Below, piece after piece: positions 1 through 7,719 of a stretch of DNA of 59,736 nt (position 1 is its first letter; the number at the start of each line of letters is the position of its first letter). The DNA lies in NCBI GenBank assembly GCA_029564115.1, contig JAKQQP010000026.1, positions 1 to 59,736 of the forward strand, in the 5' to 3' direction. Origin of the DNA: Candidatus Rifleibacteriota bacterium (lineage in GTDB: Bacteria; Riflebacteria; Ozemobacteria; Ozemobacterales; Ozemobacteraceae). The notes beneath the pieces are model-generated. The model had not been told where the DNA came from. It saw only the letters and a list, made by a program, of their open reading frames with translations, and did no database searches. A program made the translations under genes and the position numbers.

Positions 1-152
1 AACTTAAACATGTCAACTAAAATGTACACAATTTTCTTTTTAATTTCTGAACGCTGAACTCCCGCAACTGTTGCGAATAAGCCACAACCACCACCCCCCC
101 GCAAACATCAACAGGGCTTTAATTTTTTTAAATTAAGTATGCCACGGGTGCA

Positions 153-554
153 TTATTTATAATTCAACCAGGTGATGGTAAGCTGCAAAACCGTCGCAAA
201 ACTCACCCAGAGCATATATGGCAGATTCGCCAGCGCTACCCACCAGAGGCGTGGCCAAACAGTCACCAGGGACCAGATCAGCGTGAGAAGAACCAGTATA
301 ACATCTATGGCGGCAAGAAGATTACTGCGCAGTCCAAACTGCAGCGGGGTAAAAGCAAAATTAAAAACCAGGTTCAACCCGAACGGCAAAGCCGTGTTTC
401 CAGGCAGACTGCCGCGATAAACCCGATAAAACACAGTTCCGAATGAAACTGCGATAATCAGATACAAAAAAGACCAGACCGGGCCAAATACCCAGGCTGG
501 CGGCGCCCAGTCAGGTTTGATCAACTGCTGATACCAGCTGAAATTTTCACCCAT
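153..554 (-). CDS. tspO: TspO/MBR (tryptophan-rich sensory) membrane protein
   Basis: This 133-aa protein is probably an inner-membrane TspO/MBR family protein, a family that binds porphyrins and cholesterol-like ligands. The N-terminal signature KPDWAPPAWVFGPVWSFLY is visible at about residues 13-31. Five hydrophobic segments and many tryptophans follow (WSLVTVWPRLWWVALANLP). The length is close to the usual 150-160 aa. I start at the ATG at 554, which has GAGG 6 nt upstream on the minus strand. The open frame runs 11 codons further upstream without a better ribosome site. It lies downstream of iorB on the same strand, but a gap of about 130 bp makes co-transcription uncertain. The ligand here is unknown. 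Confidence 0.9.
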   Translation of the reverse strand: MGENFSWYQQLIKPDWAPPAWVFGPVWSFLYLIIAVSFGTVFYRVYRGSLPGNTALPFGLNLVFNFAFTPLQFGLRSNLLAAIDVILVLLTLIWSLVTVWPRLWWVALANLPYMLWVSFATVLQLTITWLNYK

Positions 555-681
555 TTTAACCTCGCTTTTCGCTGACAAGACTAACAATCAGCCACAGAAA
601 ACAGCAGACAGCATAGTCACGTCTCAGCCTGGGCAAAAGAAAAACCCGGCTTGCTGCAGCCCTGTCAGGCAAAATTATCTC

Positions 682-1254
682 TTAAAGCAGCTGCTGAAAA
701 AGGGAAAGGTTGGCATCGAGCATGCTGCCGGTCATCAGGTCATGCATTGCCGCCTCGTAGTTTTCGCGGGTCACGCCAGCCAGCAGATTATTGCGGCATA
801 TAGCTGCCAGCAAAGCCATGTTCTGCATACGCGGATCGGGCAGGTCAGCCTGAAAAACTTCAATCAGCCGAAATGAGTTTTTCTGACAGAATTGCGCCAC
901 TTCTTCGGTTTTAACTTCCGGGGCACTTTTCAATCTGACTGGCAGCGGCTGCCAGGAAGTATTGTAATAAACGAGAGTCCCATTGGGCTTCAGATATTCG
1001 TTGGCCGCCCGCACAGCCTCGTGACGTTCGAGAGAAACGACCAGGTCGGCTTTGTGCCTTGAAACGACCGGCGAATGAACGTTGTCGCCGATACGCAACT
1101 GCGAAGCCACAATACCGCCACGCTGAGCCAGGCCATGAGTATCGACCCCAATAGCTTTCTGCCCCGAGTGGTCAACGCTGCGCAGCATGATTTCGCTGAT
1201 CAGACCGATTCCCTGCCCGCCAACGCCGCTCAAATAAACATTAAATGGTTTCAT
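682..1254 (-). CDS. iorB: Indolepyruvate:ferredoxin oxidoreductase, beta subunit
   Basis: This 190-aa protein is the gamma-domain-type beta subunit that partners IorA. The pair oxidatively decarboxylates aryl pyruvates (from Trp, Phe, Tyr transamination) to aryl-acetyl-CoA and reduces ferredoxin in the cytoplasm of anaerobes. The start NVYLSGVGGQGIGLISEIML is the typical glycine-rich motif of 2-oxoacid oxidoreductase gamma domains, followed by KAIGVDTHGLAQRGG. The length matches IorB (about 190-200 aa). The ATG at 1254 lies only 4 bp after the iorA stop, which implies translational coupling. The longer upstream reading frame only overlaps iorA and is not needed. Confidence 0.93.
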   Translation of the reverse strand: MKPFNVYLSGVGGQGIGLISEIMLRSVDHSGQKAIGVDTHGLAQRGGIVASQLRIGDNVHSPVVSRHKADLVVSLERHEAVRAANEYLKPNGTLVYYNTSWQPLPVRLKSAPEVKTEEVAQFCQKNSFRLIEVFQADLPDPRMQNMALLAAICRNNLLAGVTRENYEAAMHDLMTGSMLDANLSLFQQLL

Positions 1255-1258
1255 AGGT

Positions 1259-3151
1259 TTACTCCTTGCTGCTTTCACGATTGGTCGGGCGAGTGATCGC
1301 TTTTGACGGGCAGGTCTGCAGGCATGAACCATCGCCGATGCAAAGATCAGGGTTGACGCCAATGCTGCCATCATGATTCAAAATAAAAGTGGGGCAGGCA
1401 AAGCTGCTGACACAAACGTAGCGGCGATCGCAAGTCTTCTGGTCGATATCGATAACTTTTGCCTGAAAACTGTCTTTGCGGCGGGCCTCGCGCATGAGTT
1501 TGAGCATACACGGATGTTTTGCAATCACGACTGCAAATCCCTCCGTTGCCTGAGCTTCTTTGACCGCCTCGGTCAGCTTCGCCTGCTGGTAGGTATCTAC
1601 TTCAAAGATATTTTTAACGCCCAGACCTTCAAGAACTCGCCGCACCGGCACTTTTTCGGTGGCCTCGTTAAAATTACGGCCGCTGGCAGCGTGGTCCTGG
1701 TGCCCAGTCATCGCGGTCGTGCCGTTTTCCATGACGATCAGGGTAATTTTGTGTTTATTGAACAATGCATTGATAATGCCCGGAATACCGGCATGAAAGA
1801 AAGTTGAATCGCCAAGAAAACAAACGACCCTGCGGCTGTCGTTATAGAGTGACAACCCAGCGGCAATACCGGTCGAGGCCCCCATGCACATCAGCAGTTC
1901 GCCCATATTGTATGGCGGCATGAAGCCGAGAGTATGGCAACCGATATCGGCCACTTTGATATCATGCGGAGCCAATGCCTGTCTTATTGCATGGAAAGCG
2001 CTGCGATGCCCGCAGCCCGGGCACATTTGAGCCGGGCGGGCCGGCACAGCCAGTGGCATAGCCGGAGCCTGAGGCTGAGAACCTGCCATTTCGGGCCAAA
2101 TCTGACGCAGCTGGTCAGCCACCTTATCGGCTGTATATTCGCCGACCCATGATTCAATATCGGTTTTACCATGAATTTTTACCTTGATACCCTGCTCAAA
2201 AGCCAGGCGTTTGATTTCGGTTTCGAGCAGATCATCGAGTTCTTCGAGAACCAGTATTTCTTCATGACTGCGCAAGAAGTCGCTGACCAAAACTCTTGGC
2301 AACGGGTAAATCATACCCAGCTTGAGAATATCGGGCTTTGCATCTGATTCTTCGAGAACGTCGAGCAGCGAAAGATAAGGCAGGCCAAAGGTAATTATAC
2401 CCTGGCGGGTGTTATTGTTATTGTCAAAGTGGTGCAGACCGTTTTTTTCGCTGAGTTCTGCAGCCTGCCTCAGGTTCTGCAGAGCACGCCTTTTCATCGG
2501 GAAAACCAGGCTGGTCAAGGGCATGTATGGGCCATTTTTGACGTCAAAGCGGGGCGTCTTATCAAATTCGGCAGGGTGCCAGGCGGCGAAATCCACTTTC
2601 CCCTTGGCATGGCAGACGTGGGTGGTGAGACGCAGAATTACGGGCATATGCATGTGCTGCGCCATAGCGGCAGCGGCCTTGTAAAAATGGTAGACCTCGC
2701 CCGGGTTCGCCGGTTCGAATACCGGCATATAGCTCAGACTGGCAAAATGCCTGTTGTCCTGTTCGTTCTGCGAGGAATTGGCCCCGGGGTCGTCGCCGAG
2801 AACAACTACCATACCGCCGATCAGCTTCATCAGGCTCAGCTGCACAAAAGTGTCGGCAGCAACGTTCAACCCGACACTCTTGAAAAAAACCGTAGAAAGA
2901 TGCCCATTCACCGAAGCACCGTAAGCAACTTCGGTGGCGACTTTTTCGTTGGTCGAAAACTCAAAATAAAACGGGCGCTCGTCCTTCGAGATGGCAGCGA
3001 TCGCTGAAGCAATCTCTGGGGTCGGCGAACCCGGGTATGAAGTCACAATTCTGGTTCCGGCTTCGATCATTGCCCGCACAATCGCGGTGTTGCCCATGAC
3101 AATTTCGCTGAAGGCTTCGCGGCGCAGCAGCATTTCGCCAAGATTTTTCAT
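1259..3151 (-). CDS. iorA: Indolepyruvate:ferredoxin oxidoreductase, alpha subunit
   Basis: This 630-aa catalytic subunit is thiamine-diphosphate- and iron-sulfur-dependent. The N-terminal pyrimidine-binding domain starts with GNTAIVRAMIEAG and TSYPGSPTPEI. The pyrophosphate domain near residue 470 shows the sequence GDSTFFHAGIPGIINALFN and then TAMTGHQ. Cysteines in AQMCPGCGHR and a C-terminal ferredoxin-like cluster motif CIGDGSCLQTCP complete the family pattern. Ribosome site GGAG lies 5-8 nt before the ATG at 3151. It is the first gene of iorA-iorB. Together with fhs and the glycine system further right it supports amino-acid fermentation. Reading ends at the stop next to the iorB start. 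Confidence 0.95.
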   Translation of the reverse strand: MKNLGEMLLRREAFSEIVMGNTAIVRAMIEAGTRIVTSYPGSPTPEIASAIAAISKDERPFYFEFSTNEKVATEVAYGASVNGHLSTVFFKSVGLNVAADTFVQLSLMKLIGGMVVVLGDDPGANSSQNEQDNRHFASLSYMPVFEPANPGEVYHFYKAAAAMAQHMHMPVILRLTTHVCHAKGKVDFAAWHPAEFDKTPRFDVKNGPYMPLTSLVFPMKRRALQNLRQAAELSEKNGLHHFDNNNNTRQGIITFGLPYLSLLDVLEESDAKPDILKLGMIYPLPRVLVSDFLRSHEEILVLEELDDLLETEIKRLAFEQGIKVKIHGKTDIESWVGEYTADKVADQLRQIWPEMAGSQPQAPAMPLAVPARPAQMCPGCGHRSAFHAIRQALAPHDIKVADIGCHTLGFMPPYNMGELLMCMGASTGIAAGLSLYNDSRRVVCFLGDSTFFHAGIPGIINALFNKHKITLIVMENGTTAMTGHQDHAASGRNFNEATEKVPVRRVLEGLGVKNIFEVDTYQQAKLTEAVKEAQATEGFAVVIAKHPCMLKLMREARRKDSFQAKVIDIDQKTCDRRYVCVSSFACPTFILNHDGSIGVNPDLCIGDGSCLQTCPSKAITRPTNRESSKE

Positions 3152-3252
3152 GGTGTCTCCTCTGGTGTTTTTTTTATCTACCTGAACACTATACCCTAAA
3201 ACGAATCGCACCAAAACCCTGCTGCACAAATAATTTTGCAGGCGGTAAAATC

Positions 3253-4332
3253 TCAGCGGGCGGCCTCGATTCGATTGCGGAAAGGCCTTGCCTCTGGCCA
3301 GGAAAGCACTTCTTTCAGGCGATCTGCAGGCACTTCTATGCTTTCGAAGTATTCTGCCGCGATATACCCCGGAAATCTGGCCTCGATGTAACCAAAAACG
3401 TTTTCATAGTCGGCGACAAAAAGTTCCCAGAAACGTCGATAATCGGTTTCTGCAACCAGAGCTTCGGCAGTCTGACGCCGTTTTTCATAAACCGAGGCAT
3501 CTTCTGTGTCGCGAAGATAATTCACTGCCTGCCAGGCCAGGCTCTCGTTCCAGTGTCTGCCAATGCTGACAAAACGGGAAAAATGAACGAAATCGTCTGT
3601 GCTGACAACGGGCAAACCTTTTTGCAGATCCTGGTTGATTTGCCTCGGCGAACGGGCGCGAATGGTTTTAAAAAAGTGATGGCCGCTCCATGGAGTACCC
3701 CACCCAAAACTTTTAACTGAATCTTTCAAACGAATGATCACTTCTCCGTAGCGCTCGGTTCCGTCAATTGGGCCAACACTGGCAAAAACACAGCCGTAGG
3801 CTCCATAAAGAACTTCTTCGAGATCTGGAGTGATGGTTTTATTAACTGTCAGGCGACGCCGCGCCGCTTCGACCGGCGAAAGAAGCCCCTTCTGCCTCAG
3901 AATGAATCTGAGATTGGCAAAGTTTGTTCTTGAAACGACCGGAGGTCGTAGCGAAACTACTTTGTTGAAAAGCTTCTCTTCGAATTCGCTCAAAGGTTTC
4001 AGAAAAAAAGCAATTTCTTCAAGATTGTTTCTTGAAGTCAAAAAAAGAAAATCCCGCACCCGAGTTGGAGAAAGCGTCTGAGTGGAGGGGAACAAACCCA
4101 GCGTTGCTCGGCGATTGTGCACAAGGCTGGCCGCAACCTGGTGATTGTCAGAGTCTGACAATGCGGCTCTGAACAAGGTTTCACGGCTCGGTTCACCAGC
4201 ATCAAGTGCCGTAGCCGCAATGGCAGACAGCACAAAAAATACCGTCAGAAAAAATGGCAGCAGCAGCCCAGGCGAAAGTGATCGCCCATCAGCCCCCGCT
4301 AATTTTCTAGTTTTTTGAAACAAAATTTTCAC
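3253..4332 (-). CDS. Unknown exported or membrane-anchored protein
   Basis: I do not recognise this protein of about 359 aa. It begins with a basic stretch and then one strongly hydrophobic segment (LLLPFFLTVFFVLSAIAATA), so it is likely secreted or N-terminally anchored. The mature part is about 300 aa, mixed alpha/beta, with a conserved-looking block YGAYGCVFASVGPIDGTERY followed by EVIIRLKDSV and GTPWSGHHFF. That pattern recalls some ADP-ribosyltransferase-like folds, but I cannot defend the assignment. I chose the GTG at 4332; the frame is open to 4380 and the ribosome site (AGAGG) is a little distant. It stands alone, about 100 bp upstream of iorA on the same strand. Confidence 0.6.
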   Translation of the reverse strand: MKILFQKTRKLAGADGRSLSPGLLLPFFLTVFFVLSAIAATALDAGEPSRETLFRAALSDSDNHQVAASLVHNRRATLGLFPSTQTLSPTRVRDFLFLTSRNNLEEIAFFLKPLSEFEEKLFNKVVSLRPPVVSRTNFANLRFILRQKGLLSPVEAARRRLTVNKTITPDLEEVLYGAYGCVFASVGPIDGTERYGEVIIRLKDSVKSFGWGTPWSGHHFFKTIRARSPRQINQDLQKGLPVVSTDDFVHFSRFVSIGRHWNESLAWQAVNYLRDTEDASVYEKRRQTAEALVAETDYRRFWELFVADYENVFGYIEARFPGYIAAEYFESIEVPADRLKEVLSWPEARPFRNRIEAAR

Positions 4333-4568
4333 CCCCGATATTTTCCTCTTGCATGACAACCTGCTGTTTTGAATACCCACCTATCGAAACTACCTACTTT
4401 TAACACAAAGGTCAAATCACTGAAGCGATGTGAGAGCACCAACACAGCCAAAGATAAGGGCAAACGCGATATGCGACGAGCTGTTACGGCAGCTGACACC
4501 AATTATTTAACACACCGCCAGCAGAGAAAACAGCGTATTTGCAAGACATACTGAACGATACAGACTGA

Positions 4569-4606
4569 TTGCATTTTTATATTCAATAAGATACATTTAT
4601 AGTATC
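4569..4606 (+). promoter_or_regulatory. Candidate promoter and operator of metal-efflux operon
   Basis: TTGCAT (4569-4574), a 17-nt spacer and TACATT (4592-4597) resemble a sigma-70 promoter about 30 nt before the first efflux gene. An inverted repeat GATAC-N7-GTATC (4590-4606) overlaps the -10 element, as a repressor operator for a metal sensor would. No regulator gene is visible nearby. This is inference from pattern only. Confidence 0.35.
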
Positions 4607-4626
4607 ATTAAGATAAATGGAGGCAC

Positions 4627-5037
4627 ATGATGAATAGAATCACTCTGCTGGTAATCCTGGTCGTCCTTTTTTCGGGGGTCCTCTTTGCCGATGAGGTGCA
4701 ACCTGCCGCCAGCCAATCTTTTCCGGCCGAGATCATCGAAGTTTACTCAGAAAACTGCCCGGTCATGGGCGGAAAGATCAACAAGGCAGTCAACACTGTC
4801 ATTGATGGTAAAATCTATTATTTCTGCTGTCCCGGATGTATCGGCATGTTTTCTGCTGACCCGGCAAAATATGCCGAGAAACTTGCCAACGCGGTAATGA
4901 CAACGCTTAAAGTCACCAATGTCGATGGAAAATGCCCGATAACAGGTCTCGCCGCCGATCTGAAGTTTTTCAAAATCGATGAGGTTGCAAAAACGATCAC
5001 TTTTTATCACAATGAAGAAAGCAAAGATAAGAATTAA
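4627..5037 (+). CDS. Periplasmic YHS/TRASH-like cysteine protein, metal-binding
   Basis: This 136-aa protein has a Sec signal (MMNRITLLVILVVLFSGVLF, cleaved after about residue 21). It then carries CPVMGGKI...DGKIYYFCCPGCIGMF and a second, weaker CPITGLA motif. The first block matches the YHS/TRASH-like heavy-metal domains that sit next to copper efflux systems, where they are thought to hold or hand over copper or silver in the periplasm. GGAGG lies directly upstream (4619-4623); two adjacent ATGs (4627, 4630) both work. It is the first gene of a five-gene efflux operon. Metal specificity is inferred from neighbours only. Confidence 0.8.
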   Translation: MMNRITLLVILVVLFSGVLFADEVQPAASQSFPAEIIEVYSENCPVMGGKINKAVNTVIDGKIYYFCCPGCIGMFSADPAKYAEKLANAVMTTLKVTNVDGKCPITGLAADLKFFKIDEVAKTITFYHNEESKDKN

Positions 5038-5059
5038 CTGAGAAGGAAAATGTGACCGT

Positions 5060-6343
5060 ATGACCAAAAAGGCGACTTTCGTTGCTATTTTAGTTTTTTC
5101 AATTGTTCAGGTTCTTGCCGCAAACTCTGGCACAGAGTCTCTATCAGCTCTTATCGAAAGCAGCCTGCAGAAAAATCCCGATCTGCAGGCTGTTTTTTAT
5201 GGCTGGCAGGCGAGCAGGGCGTCAATAGTTCACAAAACAGCGTTGCCTGATCCGCAGATTAACTTCAGACATAATATTGAGCCGATTCAGACGCGAACCG
5301 GGGAGCAGGACCAGGTTCTGACTATCAGTCAGATGTTGCCATACCCCGGCAGGCAGAAGACCGCGATTCGTCTCAATCACCAGATGTCAGAGAATGCCAG
5401 GATCAGGTATGAGGTCAGACTGCGAGATCTGATAACCGACATCAAGAAAACTTTTGCCGAAATCTGGTTTCTTTCGGCAGCTGTGAGTCTTACCGAGAAG
5501 AACCGCGAGCTCGTCGAACTGCTCAACCGCAATATTAACTCGATTCAACCCGCTTCTACTCTGATGCCGGTAATCAAGGTGCAGAGTCAGCAGGCGCAGA
5601 ACGCTAACGATCTCATCCGCTATTCTGAACTGCTGACCGCACAAAAAAGCCGTCTCACGGCACTGACCGGAATCGAAACACTGCCTCATGAATGGTTTTC
5701 GCAATTGCCGAGACATGTTTTTCCGAGCGATGAAGTCAACTTACTCGAACAGGCTCTCAGCCAGAAACTGGAAATTCAGGCTGCAAACAATAACAGCAAA
5801 ATCGCTGCTACTGGTATTCGTATGGCAAGATATGATTCGCGCCCGGATTTTATGGTCGGCTACAGCCGGGCCTTTACCGGCCGCCGACCTGATTTGAGCG
5901 GGCCTGATATTCCCGGTGAAGGCGAAGATTCGGTTGGTGTTTTCGTGCAGATGAATCTGCCGGTGTGGGGTGGCAAGAATCGCAGTCGAATGCAGGAGGC
6001 CGTGCAAAAAAAGCGCGAAGCCGATGCTCAGCTGGAAGCTGAACGGAATAAAGTCAGAGCCGATTTCAGTGAGCTCTTCTTTACTCTGACCAATCGCCGG
6101 CGCCTGGTCGAAATTTACCGCGACACTATATTGCCGCAGGCAAAAACTGCGATGGAGAGCGCCAACGCGCTTTTTCAGACTGACAGCAGCAACTTTGCCG
6201 ACTATCTCGAGACGGCCTCTACTTTTTATGCCCTGCAAATCGCGGCGTTACGGGCCGAAGCCGATCTTTTCAGCAGCGCTGCCGATCTCGAAAAGTTCGT
6301 AGGCATGCCTTTTGAGCTTGCAGAAAGTGCAGGGCAGAAATGA
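5060..6343 (+). CDS. TolC-family outer-membrane efflux protein (CusC-like)
   Basis: This 427-aa protein has a signal peptide and two TolC-like halves. An example of the family pattern is ESSLQKNPDLQAVFYGWQAS at the start of the first helix, and MLPYPGRQKT and NLPVWGGKNR before the long helices. These proteins trimerise into an outer-membrane channel with a periplasmic alpha-barrel that joins the RND pump through the adaptor. Length matches CusC/CzcC (about 420-460 aa). Its stop overlaps the next start by 4 bp (ATGA), so the operon is translationally coupled. The assignment to metal efflux comes from the CusB- and CusA-like proteins downstream. Confidence 0.9.
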   Translation: MTKKATFVAILVFSIVQVLAANSGTESLSALIESSLQKNPDLQAVFYGWQASRASIVHKTALPDPQINFRHNIEPIQTRTGEQDQVLTISQMLPYPGRQKTAIRLNHQMSENARIRYEVRLRDLITDIKKTFAEIWFLSAAVSLTEKNRELVELLNRNINSIQPASTLMPVIKVQSQQAQNANDLIRYSELLTAQKSRLTALTGIETLPHEWFSQLPRHVFPSDEVNLLEQALSQKLEIQAANNNSKIAATGIRMARYDSRPDFMVGYSRAFTGRRPDLSGPDIPGEGEDSVGVFVQMNLPVWGGKNRSRMQEAVQKKREADAQLEAERNKVRADFSELFFTLTNRRRLVEIYRDTILPQAKTAMESANALFQTDSSNFADYLETASTFYALQIAALRAEADLFSSAADLEKFVGMPFELAESAGQK

Positions 6344-7719
6344 AAAAGCATCTGTTGATCAACTTGTGTTTCTTGTTTATTGTTGCAGTCAGCGCAAGGA
6401 GCCAGACACCAACGGCCACTGATTTTTACCGGTTACAGCTGCAGCGTCTACAGCGGCCCGCACCGACACCGACAGAAGCAGTGAAGCCTCAGCATGCCGC
6501 GATGATTGTGCGCCCTGACCTTAATCGAACAGACATTGAGCCAAAGCAGGCAGCCACGTTTCCAGAGGTTATCAACACCCCGGAACAGCTGGTGGAACTT
6601 GTCGAAAAGTTTAGCCCGGAGGTGGAAAAACAGCAGCGGCTGCTGCGTGCCGCCCGCTTCAACCTTGCTCAGACACGGGCAATTGAACCGGTGATTGAGC
6701 AGTTCACCCGCTTTATCGGCATGAGTCCGCTGCTTGTGCCGCTCGGCAAAGAGCATCCATATCCGGGCATTTCAGCGTTGAAGCTTGAAATTGCTGATCT
6801 GATCAGCGCAGAAGCCGATGCCAGAATGAGGCTGACACTCGTAAAAACAGCTTTAAAAGCTAGAATTCTTGCCTATCAGCTGTTGCAGATTCAGAAAAAA
6901 ATTGCTCTCGCCGGTCAGAATGTTAACCTTTACCTCAATCTCAGGGAAACCTCTGACAGCCTGTACCGGAATGGCAAAATATCTCTGGCCGAGCTGACCA
7001 TGGTCGCCAATGAGGCGAGAAAATACACAATGCTGAAGAACCGCTACGAAGGAGAACGAGAAATGCTGCTGCAGAGCGTCTATGCGCTACTGGACGGCAG
7101 AACTCCGCGAATCCAGTTCTCTGGTCGCGTCATGCTTTCCGATTTTTCAGGTATAGACCGGAAAGCGTCATTGCAGCTACATCCAGAGCTTGCAGCCGAA
7201 CATAGCGTTGTGCAAAGGCTCTTTAAAATGACCAGTATGCTCGAACGCATGTCGTTTCCAGAATTCACGGGCTTGTCTGCTGTTCCAGCCGCAGAAACCA
7301 TATCGGTTTCAGGCCGCACCGCCACCGGGAACCTGATAAAAGACAGTAACATCGAATTCAACCGGGTTTTCTCTTTGCAATTGCGCGAGCGTATGCGTGC
7401 TGCCCAGGCCAGGCTGAGAGAAGTCGAAAACAGACTTAAGGCTGAGCTCACAGGCAATTTCGCTGCGCTCGATCAGGCCGAAAAAAATCTGCGCATCATC
7501 AGAGACCAGATGAAGCCTGAGCTCGAAGAGGCTTTCGTCGGAGTGAAGTCGCGTTATGAAAATGGCAAGGCCGGCTTTCAGGAACTGATCGAAATCGAAA
7601 GCCGACTTCTCGCAGTTAAAAACAGTCTGATCGAAGCAGACTTTTCTGTTTACAAACTGCATGCTGAGATTCTTGCAGGTCTTGGCATAACCTCCAGCGA
7701 AAGAGGAACTGAAAAATGA
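6340..7719 (+). CDS. Second, divergent TolC-like outer-membrane protein
   Basis: This 459-aa protein has a signal peptide and then a proline-rich linker (about residues 25-60). Two long helical repeats follow: LVELVEKFSPEVEKQQRLLR, and near the C-terminus YENGKAGFQELIEIESRLLA, the latter typical of the end of TolC helices. It is clearly related to, but diverged from, the upstream TolC protein. Having two TolC-like genes in one efflux operon is unusual. It may form a mixed channel, a second channel, or a periplasmic helper. The start overlaps the upstream stop and its own stop overlaps the adaptor start, both by 4 bp. Confidence 0.75.
   Translation: MKKHLLINLCFLFIVAVSARSQTPTATDFYRLQLQRLQRPAPTPTEAVKPQHAAMIVRPDLNRTDIEPKQAATFPEVINTPEQLVELVEKFSPEVEKQQRLLRAARFNLAQTRAIEPVIEQFTRFIGMSPLLVPLGKEHPYPGISALKLEIADLISAEADARMRLTLVKTALKARILAYQLLQIQKKIALAGQNVNLYLNLRETSDSLYRNGKISLAELTMVANEARKYTMLKNRYEGEREMLLQSVYALLDGRTPRIQFSGRVMLSDFSGIDRKASLQLHPELAAEHSVVQRLFKMTSMLERMSFPEFTGLSAVPAAETISVSGRTATGNLIKDSNIEFNRVFSLQLRERMRAAQARLREVENRLKAELTGNFAALDQAEKNLRIIRDQMKPELEEAFVGVKSRYENGKAGFQELIEIESRLLAVKNSLIEADFSVYKLHAEILAGLGITSSERGTEK

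Noticed and set aside
1..152. Possible gene end or terminator left of tspO
   Set aside because: The stretch has a C-run and A/T-rich blocks but no hairpin with a T-run and no supported frame.
637..665. Terminator after iorB (GGCT/AGCC with a T-run on the minus strand)
   Set aside because: The stem is only 4 bp and the T-run is separated by GGG; not convincing.
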